Source: Bifidobacterium catenulatum subsp. kashiwanohense JCM 15439 = DSM 21854 (GTDB lineage Bacteria > Actinomycetota > Actinomycetes > Actinomycetales > Bifidobacteriaceae). From it: 64,000 bases of DNA. The translations under genes and the position numbers were made by a program. The notes beneath the pieces are model-generated. The model was not told the origin of the DNA. It saw only the letters and a program-made list of their open reading frames with translations, and ran no database searches. The DNA lies in contig NZ_AP012327.1 of NCBI RefSeq assembly GCF_001042615.1, positions 124,001 through 188,000 of the forward strand. Reading direction: 5' to 3'. Shown piece by piece: positions 51,188-60,600 of this stretch. Position 1 is the stretch's first letter. Each line of letters starts with the position of its first letter.

Positions 51188-52219
51188 TCAGTTGAACCCG
51201 ACGACGTGTTCCGCCACGAAATATCCCTTGCGAATCACGAAACGACCGATTGACCCGCGCAAATTCAGCGCACGAGACATGGCCTTCTTGCGCACATCCT
51301 TGTAAATAGTGGGGGAGTACGCCTTAATGTCGTCCCACATATCCTTTTTCTTCTCATAATTTTCCGGATCGCGAGACAAAATCATGAACACACTTGCCAC
51401 GGAGCTTTCAATCGCCAGGAAGTGGATCATATAACGGTACAGGCCGTCCGGCACCGTGTCGCGTTCCGGAGTGGCGCGCACCATGCACTGGTTGACGAGG
51501 CGCAGCTGGTCGACACGGCGGATCATCACATCGGTCTGCACGCTTTGCCCGTCGCGCCCGATGAAATAGTGGTAGAACGGCGTATCCAAATACTTCATGG
51601 TCTTCACCCACGGGAATGGTTGGTACGCGTAAATGAAATCCACGTAGAACGTGTGCTCCGGCAGTTGCATGCCGGACTCTCGCACCACGGCAGTACGGTA
51701 CGTCAGCGCGTGCATGAGAATGTATTCAGCCAAGCCGAAATGCCCAAGATCGTTCCAAGTCAGGCGCTCGCCGGCCTTCATGGCATGGCGGAAGTTCACT
51801 ACATGCTTGTTGCGTTTGCCAACCTTGTCATACACATAATTGGTGACGAGCATGTCGATCGGCTCGGTGGAATCGGCCTCTTCGCGCAGCACGGCCATGA
51901 CCTGTTCGAGTGATTCGGGGCCAACCCAATCGTCGGCGTCCACGACCTTCACATACATGCCGCGTGCCGCCGCGATGCCGGTGTTGACGGCCCCGCCGTG
52001 CCCCCTGTTCTCCTGGTGGATGGCGCGTACGATGCCTGGATAGCGGGCTTCGAATTTCTGTGCCATTTCCAGCGTGCCGTCGGATGATCCGTCATCCACG
52101 ATCAGCACTTCGATATCGTCGTTGCGCTTCGCTGCGATTAACGACATGACGCATCGTTCCAAATATTCGGTCATATTGTACGCGGGCACCACGAAGGTGA
52201 GCGTCTTCTTCTCCTGCAT
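51188..52219 (-). CDS. Family 2 glycosyltransferase
   Basis: A 343-residue GT-A fold enzyme. It starts T-F-V-V-P-A-Y-N-M, with V-L-I-V-D-D-G-S-S-D-G-T and V-V-D-A-D-D-W (the metal-binding DxD-type motif) in the first 115 residues. The rest is helical with no clear membrane span. It transfers a sugar from a nucleotide sugar, probably for surface polysaccharide or glycoprotein. No other polysaccharide genes are adjacent, so the product is unknown. AAGGAAG is the ribosome site. Confidence 0.9.
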   Translation of the reverse strand: MQEKKTLTFVVPAYNMTEYLERCVMSLIAAKRNDDIEVLIVDDGSSDGTLEMAQKFEARYPGIVRAIHQENRGHGGAVNTGIAAARGMYVKVVDADDWVGPESLEQVMAVLREEADSTEPIDMLVTNYVYDKVGKRNKHVVNFRHAMKAGERLTWNDLGHFGLAEYILMHALTYRTAVVRESGMQLPEHTFYVDFIYAYQPFPWVKTMKYLDTPFYHYFIGRDGQSVQTDVMIRRVDQLRLVNQCMVRATPERDTVPDGLYRYMIHFLAIESSVASVFMILSRDPENYEKKKDMWDDIKAYSPTIYKDVRKKAMSRALNLRGSIGRFVIRKGYFVAEHVVGFN

Positions 52220-52520
52220 AGTCTTCCTTGGTCGGCCGAGGTGACCTTCCGCGTGCGCGTGGTCACTGCGTAACGAAACTAACGTAGCACCTTGTTCGCT
52301 TCAGGGGAACGGTTTGTGCGCAATAGGCGCCCTGAATAGTTCAATCTGCACCTGAAATTTCCCTTAAGGGTATCGTTGTTGACGATTTGTCGGTTTTCGT
52401 CGATGTTTATTGGCTTTTGTGCTGCTTACGATTCCTCTGTTGCGGGCACTATTTAATTCCTGCGCCGGGCATCTGTTGGCGTGGGCTGCGATGCTTGCGG
52501 TGACAGGGTGCGGCGGGGTT
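52220..52520. other. Intergenic region, nothing recognised
   Basis: 301 bp between the glycosyltransferase start and the TetR stop. It must hold the promoter of the glycosyltransferase; I see no clear boxes, hairpin or gene. Confidence 0.4.
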
Positions 52521-53330
52521 TTACAGCTGCTGTTCGGCTTGTGTGTCTTGGCTTCCGGCTGCGCCTTGTTCGGTGTTCTGTTCAGCGTTCTGACCGGCTG
52601 GGCTTTCCGTATTGTTTTGTGATTGTGCCTCTTTTACGGCCTTGCGCTCACGTTTCGCGATTTCCTTGATTTCGCGCCTTTCCTGCTTTTCCGCCTCTTT
52701 TGCGGCTTTGTCGCTTTCGAAACGCAGTTCCGGCTTGGCTTCCATGCGGCTCAAGCCATGCCAGGCCAGATTCACGATGTGTGCGGCGAGCTGCTCCTTG
52801 CTGAGCTTGCGCTGGTCGGCCCAATATTGGCAGGTGTAGACGGTCATGCCGATGAGCATCTGTGCGTAGTACGGCACGCCCTTGGCGGGCAGATGCTGCC
52901 GCTTGAACGCCTCGGTGAGTATGTCTTCGACTCGGATGGAGATGTCGCCGAGCAGCGAGTTGAATGATCCCGCGGGATCGGTTTTCGGCGAATCGCGGGT
53001 GAGCACGCGGAATCCCTCGGCGTTCTCCTCGACATAGGTGAGCAGTGCGAGGGCGGTGCGTTCGACGATTTGCCGCGGATGCGCCTGTGGATCGGACAGC
53101 GCGTTGATGAGGGTGTCGGTGAGCGCGCGCATTTCGCGGTCCACCACCACGGCGTACAGGCCCTCTTTACCTCCGAAATGCTCGTACACAATGGGTTTTG
53201 ACACTTTTGCGGTGGCGGCGATCTCCTCCACGCTCACTGCTTCGAAACCCTTCGACGCGAACAGCGAACGACCGATTTCGATGAGCTGCTCGCGCCGCTG
53301 ATACGACGTCATTCTGGATGTGTTAGCCAT
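52521..53330 (-). CDS. TetR/AcrR family regulator with charged tail
   Basis: A 269-residue regulator. The helix-turn-helix is at about residues 28-55 (V-S-V-E-E-I-A-A-T-A-K-V-S-K-P-I-V-Y-E-H-F). The ligand domain reaches about residue 210. A long Lys/Glu then Gln/Asn-rich tail of some 55 residues ends the protein. M-A-N-T-S-R-M is taken as the start; upstream sequence in the same frame is a palindromic repeat copy. It diverges from ftsY. The target is unknown. Confidence 0.88.
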   Translation of the reverse strand: MANTSRMTSYQRREQLIEIGRSLFASKGFEAVSVEEIAATAKVSKPIVYEHFGGKEGLYAVVVDREMRALTDTLINALSDPQAHPRQIVERTALALLTYVEENAEGFRVLTRDSPKTDPAGSFNSLLGDISIRVEDILTEAFKRQHLPAKGVPYYAQMLIGMTVYTCQYWADQRKLSKEQLAAHIVNLAWHGLSRMEAKPELRFESDKAAKEAEKQERREIKEIAKRERKAVKEAQSQNNTESPAGQNAEQNTEQGAAGSQDTQAEQQL

Positions 53331-53362
53331 GCCGTCCAGTTTTTCACGTCCCGTGGATAGTC

Positions 53363-53386
53363 TGTCCGATTCCGCAGAATCGGACA
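53363..53386 (+). repeat. GAATCGGAC palindromic repeat, copy 9
   Basis: Perfect arms TGTCCGATTC and GAATCGGACA around CGCA, in the promoter region between the TetR gene and ftsY. Confidence 0.9.
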
Positions 53387-53413
53387 ACTGTGGTGCGTTT
53401 GACGGTGCTTACT

Positions 53414-53437
53414 TGTCCGTTTCTCCCGAATCGGACA
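53414..53437 (+). repeat. GAATCGGAC palindromic repeat, copy 10
   Basis: Left arm TGTCCGTTTC imperfect, right arm GAATCGGACA intact. It lies 51 bp after copy 9, the same spacing as the other two pairs. Confidence 0.85.
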
Positions 53438-53486
53438 TTCTGAACGGTAGGTGAAGAGTGTCCGTTGCGCTTTTTAGGCTGGAGTC

Positions 53487-54749
53487 ATGGATACGAATGT
53501 GATTATTGCGATTGTCGCTGTTGTTGTTATCGCGGCAATTCTGGTGATCGGCGGATGGTGGCTCGGTAAGACCCGCAAGAACGCCGTCAACAAGTCCACT
53601 GAGGATGTGAAAGCGGCTGCTGATGCCCGTCTTGATGCGGAAGCAAAGTCGTCTGCGGCTGATTCTTCCACGGTGAAGCCGTCCGTTGATTCCAATGTTG
53701 ATGCAGCTGGAAAAGCTCCGGCTGAAAGTCAGCAGAAGTCCTCAGCTCAAGCTTCCTCTTACGAAACGGCGGCTCCTGCACCAGCCACCGCAGCCAAGCC
53801 CGAACCGGTTCATGAAACCCCCGAATCCGCCGGCACGCGCATGCAGCGTCTTAAGGCGCGTCTGTCGAAATCCGGCAATCCGTTCGGCAAGGCCCTGTTC
53901 AACATCCTCGCCAAAGATCAGCTCTCCGAAGCCGATTGGGAGGACGTCGAAGACACCCTTCTGCTTGCCGACGTGGGCGCGGAAGCCAGCGAACAGCTCG
54001 TCGAGGAACTACGCAACGACGCCCGAATCGCAGGCCAGTCCGACCCGGCCGAAGTGCGTGCCGCGCTGAAAGACAAGCTGCTGAAGCTCGTAGGCACTGA
54101 CACGGATCGCCGCCTCAATGCCGATAAGGAAGGCGCGAACAAACCGAGCGTCATCATCATGGTCGGCGTGAACGGCACGGGCAAAACCACCACTGCGGGC
54201 AAGCTTTCCCGCCTGCTTGTTTCCGAAGGCAAGCAGGTCATGCTGGGCGCTGCCGATACCTTCCGCGCGGCGGCCGCCGACCAGTTGGAAACTTGGGGCG
54301 CCAAGGTCGGCGTTCCGGTCGTGCGTTCCGACAAGGACGGCGCCGATCCGGCGTCCGTCGCATTCGAGGCCAGTGCCAAGGCCAAGGAAGAGAACGCCGA
54401 CGTGCTCATCATCGACACCGCCGGCCGCCTGCAGAACAAGGCGAACCTCATGGACGAGCTCGGCAAGATCCGCCGCGTTACCGAGAAGAATCTTCCGGTT
54501 GATGAGGTGTTGCTCGTGCTCGACGCCACTACCGGCCAGAATGGCATGACCCAGGCCAAGGTGTTCGCCGAAGCCATCGGCATTACCGGTGTGGTGCTCT
54601 CCAAGCTCGACGGCTCCGCAAAGGGTGGCATTGTGATTTCCGTGCAGAAGGAGCTTGGCGTGCCCGTCAAGCTTGTCGGCCTCGGCGAAGGCCCGGACGA
54701 TCTCGCCCCGTTCGATCCGGAAGGCTTCGTTGACGGCATCCTCGCCTGA
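53487..54749 (+). CDS. ftsY: Signal recognition particle receptor FtsY
   Basis: A 420-residue SRP-GTPase that docks ribosome-SRP complexes at the membrane. An N-terminal membrane helix (about 4-27) is followed by an Ala/Glu/Lys-rich acidic A domain to about residue 110 and the four-helix N domain. The G domain has G-V-N-G-T-G-K-T-T-T, D-T-F-R-A-A-A-A-D-Q-L, D-T-A-G-R-L-Q-N-K and S-K-L-D-G-S-A-K-G-G. The N-terminal anchor is typical of actinobacterial FtsY. CTGGAG lies before the ATG. Confidence 0.96.
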   Translation: MDTNVIIAIVAVVVIAAILVIGGWWLGKTRKNAVNKSTEDVKAAADARLDAEAKSSAADSSTVKPSVDSNVDAAGKAPAESQQKSSAQASSYETAAPAPATAAKPEPVHETPESAGTRMQRLKARLSKSGNPFGKALFNILAKDQLSEADWEDVEDTLLLADVGAEASEQLVEELRNDARIAGQSDPAEVRAALKDKLLKLVGTDTDRRLNADKEGANKPSVIIMVGVNGTGKTTTAGKLSRLLVSEGKQVMLGAADTFRAAAADQLETWGAKVGVPVVRSDKDGADPASVAFEASAKAKEENADVLIIDTAGRLQNKANLMDELGKIRRVTEKNLPVDEVLLVLDATTGQNGMTQAKVFAEAIGITGVVLSKLDGSAKGGIVISVQKELGVPVKLVGLGEGPDDLAPFDPEGFVDGILA

Positions 54750-54766
54750 GCTGATTGTGCTCCCGA

Positions 54767-54798
54767 GAAAGCCTCCCCGCGTGGGAGGCTTTCTTTTT
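54767..54798 (+). terminator. Terminator of ftsY
   Basis: AAAGCCTCCC and GGGAGGCTTT enclose a short loop and are followed by five T. Confidence 0.92.
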
Positions 54799-54813
54799 AC
54801 CCCGACCAGTTTT

Positions 54814-54835
54814 ATCTCGCCCATATATGGCAGAT
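54814..54835. repeat. Short relative of TATGTGGCAG element
   Basis: TCTCGCCCATATATGGCAGA contains GCCcATATATGGC and the GGCAGA end of the compound-locus element, between ftsY and amt. Confidence 0.4.
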
Positions 54836-54947
54836 ACGCTGAAAAGTGGGCTGATATTGGTTTTGTCTGGGAGCGTTGCGCAATCTGAAACAAAACGTGC
54901 TAGCCGCTTTATTCCAACGTTTTCGGTTGACGTAATGGCGAGATGGC

Positions 54948-54984
54948 GTTACCTTGCTGTAACACGTCGTAACGTTTTCAAAAC
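54948..54984 (+). promoter_or_regulatory. GlnR-box-like sites before amt
   Basis: GTTAC, GTAAC, GTAAC and AAAAC follow one another with gaps of 6, 5 and 6 bases. This resembles the actinobacterial GlnR pattern of gTnAC and GaAAC half-sites with 6-base spacing. It lies about 90-120 bp upstream of the ammonium transporter gene. Confidence 0.5.
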
Positions 54985-55069
54985 GCGGGCGGCGTTCCAT
55001 ACCGTTTTGTCAGCCCCATACGATGGGGCCGGAAATGTGAACTCAAAAAGAAAGAAAGAGGAGGGTGAC

Positions 55070-56705
<1,636 letters not shown>

Positions 56706-56732
56706 TAATTCATTCGGATAGATATTAAAGAC

Positions 56733-56800
56733 CCCGAGCTTAGGCTCGGGCTATCAATAGACGGATCCCCGTACGTGCTTTGTGCCGTGCGGGGATTTTC
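56733..56800 (+). terminator. Hairpin plus terminator after glnB
   Basis: First CCCGAGC/GCTCGGG (56733-56750), then ATCCCCGTAC/GTGCGGGGAT with TTTT (56765-56800). The second is a standard terminator, so glnD probably has its own promoter. Confidence 0.8.
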
Positions 56801-56900
56801 ATACGATTTTCGCGTCAGTTTTTCTGCTTCGGATTTCCCCACTTTTGCTTTTATCTGCTCAGGTTTACTTGTTTTTTGCGAAGATTCATAAGGATTTGCT

Positions 56901-58727
56901 ATGACTTCAGCGGTTGATGGTCTTAAACAACGTTTCATGAATATAAGTCAGCCGGATGCCGACGGCGTGTACCGCAATGGTGCGGCGAAGCGCAAGGCTC
57001 GTACGGATCTGGCCATGGATTGTCTGACGAAGTTGTGGCAGGAGGCCTGCCAGACGGTTTCTTTTGACGTTCCGCAAGTTGGTATTGGTCTTGGTGCGGT
57101 CGGTTCGTTGGCTCGCGGCCAAGTTGGACCGAGTTCCGATCTTGACTTGGTGGTTATTTATGAGCCTCACGCGCTTACTGACCAGCAGCTCAATGAGCTT
57201 GCCAACAAATTGTGGTATCCGATTTGGGATTCTGGCCTTGATCTTGACCAGTCGGTGCGTACCCGCGCGCAGTGCGAGGCGGTCACCGACCATGATCTGC
57301 CTGCCGCGATGGGTTGGCTGGATGTGGTGCCGATTGCGGGCGACGCGCAGTTGATCGAATCCACGGCCGTCTCCATTTTGGAACGTTGGCGTAGGGCCGC
57401 CCGTAAGCGCTTGCCCGAATTGTTGGGTTCCGCCAAGTCTCGTTTGGACGAGTTCGGCCGTATGGCGTACGGTAATCAGCCTGATATTAAGGAGTCTCGC
57501 GGTGGTTTGCGCGATTCCGTGCTGGTATCCGCGCTTGCCGCTTCTTGGCTTGCCGACCGCCCGCACGGCCAGTATGACGATGCTGTCGAACGGTTGTTGG
57601 ATGTGCGTGACTGCATTCATTTGGTTGCCAATAAAGACACGAATATGCTGCTGGCTCCCTATCAGGCGAGGGTTTCGGCGATGTTGGGTTTGGCTGATCC
57701 GACGTTGCCGAGTGGCGAGCGTGAGGCGAAGTCGATTGATGATTTGCAGACGTTGCTTGCGCGTGTTGGCCGTCAGATTGCGTTTTCGCTTGATTCCACG
57801 GCTTCCCGAGCCGAGCATTCGTTGACTCATGAGAAGCCTCGTTTTGCGTTTTTCCAGGTGTTCCAGCCTCGTGGCGGTGGCAAGCGTCAGGCGCCTACGT
57901 TTGATGTGGTCGCGCCCGGTATTGCCAAGCATGAGGAGGAGATTGTGCTTGCGCCGGGTGCCGATCCGAAGTCTGATCCGTGCCTTGCATTGCGTGCGGC
58001 TGTTGCTGCGGCTGAGTTTGGTCTGCCGATTGCGCCCGGCACGTTGCAGAATCTGAAGTCATGTCCGATTGATGATCGCACTTGGAATGATGAGTCGCGC
58101 AGTCTGTTCTTGCGTTTGCTTGCGAGCGGTCCCGCGTTGTTGCAGGTATGGGAGGAGATTGATTTTGTTGATATTCCGGGTCGTTTGATTCCGGAATGGT
58201 TGGCGATTCGTAATCGTCCGAGCGCTTCGGCTGCTCATCGTTACACGATTGACCGTCATTCGGTTGAGGTGGTCACACGGCTTGGTCGTGAAACACCTCG
58301 TGGAAACCGTTATGATGATCGACATTATCAGGCGTTGCTGTTGGCTGGTATTTTGCATGATATCGGTAAGCGTCCGGGGGTTGCCGATCATGCTGCGGAG
58401 GGTGCCCGGCATGCGTCTACGGTGTTGAAACGTATGGGTTTTGACCGTGACATTATTTGGTGGGTCACGTTGCTGGTGCGCGAGCATCTTACGTTGTCGG
58501 AGTTTGCGACTGGTCAGAATCCTAATGATCCGAATGTTGGCGACGAATTGGCTTCTCGTCTTGATCATGATCCGCTGCTGCTTGACATGCTCTTTGACCT
58601 GACTCGTGCTGACGGTTCGTCATTGGGCGCCACGTCCGGTGAGACCATTTCCAAACAGTACGGCTGGAGCAAATGGCGTGAAACCCTCGTCCGAACCATG
58701 TACAACGCCACCCGCTACCACATGTGA
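56901..58727 (+). CDS. glnD: GlnD-like PII nucleotidyltransferase, no ACT domains
   Basis: A 608-residue enzyme that modifies and de-modifies PII on its T-loop tyrosine. The nucleotidyltransferase motif is G-S-L-A-R-G-Q-V-G-P-S-S-D-L-D-L at about residues 66-81. The HD domain has L-H-D-I-G-K-R-P-G near residue 486. Typical GlnD proteins are about 800-900 residues and end in two ACT domains that sense glutamine. Here the protein stops about 115 residues after the HD motif, with Y-N-A-T-R-Y-H-M, so those domains are absent. Actinobacterial GlnD acts as adenylyltransferase in several genera; which nucleotide is used here is unknown. Confidence 0.9.
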   Translation: MTSAVDGLKQRFMNISQPDADGVYRNGAAKRKARTDLAMDCLTKLWQEACQTVSFDVPQVGIGLGAVGSLARGQVGPSSDLDLVVIYEPHALTDQQLNELANKLWYPIWDSGLDLDQSVRTRAQCEAVTDHDLPAAMGWLDVVPIAGDAQLIESTAVSILERWRRAARKRLPELLGSAKSRLDEFGRMAYGNQPDIKESRGGLRDSVLVSALAASWLADRPHGQYDDAVERLLDVRDCIHLVANKDTNMLLAPYQARVSAMLGLADPTLPSGEREAKSIDDLQTLLARVGRQIAFSLDSTASRAEHSLTHEKPRFAFFQVFQPRGGGKRQAPTFDVVAPGIAKHEEEIVLAPGADPKSDPCLALRAAVAAAEFGLPIAPGTLQNLKSCPIDDRTWNDESRSLFLRLLASGPALLQVWEEIDFVDIPGRLIPEWLAIRNRPSASAAHRYTIDRHSVEVVTRLGRETPRGNRYDDRHYQALLLAGILHDIGKRPGVADHAAEGARHASTVLKRMGFDRDIIWWVTLLVREHLTLSEFATGQNPNDPNVGDELASRLDHDPLLLDMLFDLTRADGSSLGATSGETISKQYGWSKWRETLVRTMYNATRYHM

Positions 58728-58767
58728 GGCCGCGTAGGCTGTGAGCGAATGCCCAGCAAAGCGACAT

Positions 58768-58807
58768 GGTTTCCGACGACGCGGTACCCGTCGCGTCGTC
58801 GGAAACC
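58768..58807 (+). terminator. 16-bp perfect hairpin after glnD
   Basis: GGTTTCCGACGACGCG is fully complementary to CGCGTCGTCGGAAACC around an 8-base loop. No T tract follows; it may still end the glnD transcript. Confidence 0.6.
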
Positions 58808-58903
58808 CATCGTTTAAGAAAAAGTGGGGAACATATCACCTTCAGTTCACTTAAGCAAGTCACAACCAGGGGAATAGACACCCGTACGAAAGATGTCCCC
58901 AAG

Positions 58904-59007
58904 TTGTCCACTTGGTTATCCCCATTTGGTGGATAACTCGATATGTTTTCCACATAGTTATCCCCAGTATGTGGATAACTCGGGTTTTTCCGGCTTTCTT
59001 ATCCACA
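58904..59007. promoter_or_regulatory. Dense DnaA-box cluster upstream of dnaB
   Basis: Seven DnaA-box-like 9-mers lie in 104 bp. Perfect: TTTTCCACA (58946), TGTGGATAA (58970, reverse) and TTATCCACA (58999). With one mismatch: TTGTCCACT (58904), TTATCCCCA (58916 and 58958) and GGTGGATAA (58928, reverse). They alternate in orientation. The region is not clearly AT-rich and dnaA is not adjacent. Confidence 0.8.
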
Positions 59008-59149
59008 GCGAACCGATTCGCGCGTGTCGTGCATCATCAACTCCAGCAATGCGGAGATTCCTCCAGAATCTCATCGCAACATCATTCGTGAAGTGGCACA
59101 GGTATTATGGTTTTTCCCGGTACACCACACATCGAAGAGCTGGAGAAAC

Positions 59150-60598
59150 ATGGCGGAGAGCAATTCTTGGAACAACGGCCTGAATCAAGGGCAAGACCGC
59201 GGTTTTTCGGGCAATGGCAGCACTTCCGGAACATCCGGAGCGGCCATTCGCGACGCCATCTTCGACCGTGTGCCGCCGCATGACGACGCCGCCGAAATGG
59301 CGGTGCTCGGCGGCATGCTCATGAGCAAAGACGCCATCGGCGAAGTCTCACAGATGATCGACATCACCGACTTCTACCAGCCGCGTAACCAAACCGTGTA
59401 CGAAGCCATCATCAACCTGTTCTCCGCATCGCAACCCGTCGACGCGGTGCTGGTAGCCAATCAACTGCTCAAAGACGGCGACCTCGAAAAAGTGGGGGGA
59501 TCCGACTATCTGCACAGCCTCGTCGCATCCGTGCCGACCGCAGCCAACGCAACCTTTTATGCCGACATCATTCACCAGCGCGCCATCTTGCGCAATGTGA
59601 TCGCAGCCGGCACCAAAATCGCGCAGCTCGGCTACACAGCCGAAGGATCCCAAGCCGAAGACGTCGTCAACCTGGCGCAGGCCGAAGTCTACGAAATGTC
59701 GACCGGCAAAGTGAGGCAGGATTACGCGCCGATCGGCACCGTCATCACCGACACCCTTGACCAAATCGACCGACTGCAGAACGGCGAAGTCTCCAAGGGC
59801 GTGCCAACCGGATTCCGCGACATCGACGAAGTGACGCAAGGCCTGCAGCCGGGCCAGATGATCGTCGTGGCAGGACGCCCCGCCATGGGCAAGTCCACGC
59901 TCGGCGTCGATTTCGCACGATCCGCCGCGTTGCACCACAATATGACATCCGTGATCTTCAGCTTGGAAATGAGCAAAAACGAACTTGCGCAACGAATTAT
60001 CTCCGCGGAAACGAATATTCCGTTGGCAGCCATGCGCCGAGCGGAAGATATTACACAGGAACGTTGGAATATTCTCAATAATCTGCAAGATAAACTGCAG
60101 AACGCACCATTATTCATCGACGATAGTCCGAACATGAGTTTGATGGAGATCCGTGCGAAATGCCGCCGATTGAAGCAGACGAACGATCTGAAATTAGTGG
60201 TGATCGACTACCTGCAGCTCATGACTTCCGGCAAAGCCGTGGAAAGCCGCCAGCAGGAAGTGTCTGACTTCTCGCGTGCATTGAAGCTGCTTGCCAAGGA
60301 ATTGGAAGTGCCGGTGGTGGCGCTGAGCCAGCTGAACCGTGGCCCCGAAATGCGTCAGGACAAGAAGCCGCAGCTTTCCGACCTGCGTGAATCTGGTTCT
60401 ATCGAGCAGGACGCCGACGTGGTGTTCCTCGTGCACAGGCCGGACGCCTACGACAAGGAGGATCGCCCGGGCGAGGCCGACATTATCATGGCGAAGCATC
60501 GTAACGGTCCGACCGATACCTTCAACCTCGCGTTCCTTGGCGCGTACTCCAAGTTCAAAGATATGCCGCAGGACTATCAGAGCCAGCAGGAGGTATAA
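59150..60598 (+). CDS. dnaB: Replicative DNA helicase DnaB
   Basis: A 482-residue hexameric helicase. The N-terminal DnaB domain (about residues 35-140) starts V-P-P-H-D-D-A-A-E-M-A-V-L-G. The RecA-like domain has Walker A G-R-P-A-M-G-K-S-T, S-L-E-M-S-K-N-E-L, Walker B V-V-I-D-Y-L-Q-L-M and S-D-L-R-E-S-G-S-I-E-Q-D-A-D. There is no intein. The ATG at 59150 has GGAG upstream. The dense DnaA-box cluster lies 143 bp before the start. It is followed directly by murT. Confidence 0.96.
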   Translation: MAESNSWNNGLNQGQDRGFSGNGSTSGTSGAAIRDAIFDRVPPHDDAAEMAVLGGMLMSKDAIGEVSQMIDITDFYQPRNQTVYEAIINLFSASQPVDAVLVANQLLKDGDLEKVGGSDYLHSLVASVPTAANATFYADIIHQRAILRNVIAAGTKIAQLGYTAEGSQAEDVVNLAQAEVYEMSTGKVRQDYAPIGTVITDTLDQIDRLQNGEVSKGVPTGFRDIDEVTQGLQPGQMIVVAGRPAMGKSTLGVDFARSAALHHNMTSVIFSLEMSKNELAQRIISAETNIPLAAMRRAEDITQERWNILNNLQDKLQNAPLFIDDSPNMSLMEIRAKCRRLKQTNDLKLVVIDYLQLMTSGKAVESRQQEVSDFSRALKLLAKELEVPVVALSQLNRGPEMRQDKKPQLSDLRESGSIEQDADVVFLVHRPDAYDKEDRPGEADIIMAKHRNGPTDTFNLAFLGAYSKFKDMPQDYQSQQEV

Positions 60599-60600
60599 GC

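Noticed and set aside
52410..52622. Possible small hydrophobic protein (70 codons)
   Set aside because: It overlaps the 3' end of the TetR gene on the other strand and has no clear ribosome site.
54755..55069. 105-codon N-terminal extension of Amt
   Set aside because: It runs through the ftsY terminator; the internal ATG has a near-perfect ribosome site and matches the family start.
58904..59007. DnaA-box cluster as the chromosomal origin
   Set aside because: No dnaA/dnaN and no clear AT-rich unwinding region beside it, so calling it oriC is not supported; kept as a DnaA-box cluster.
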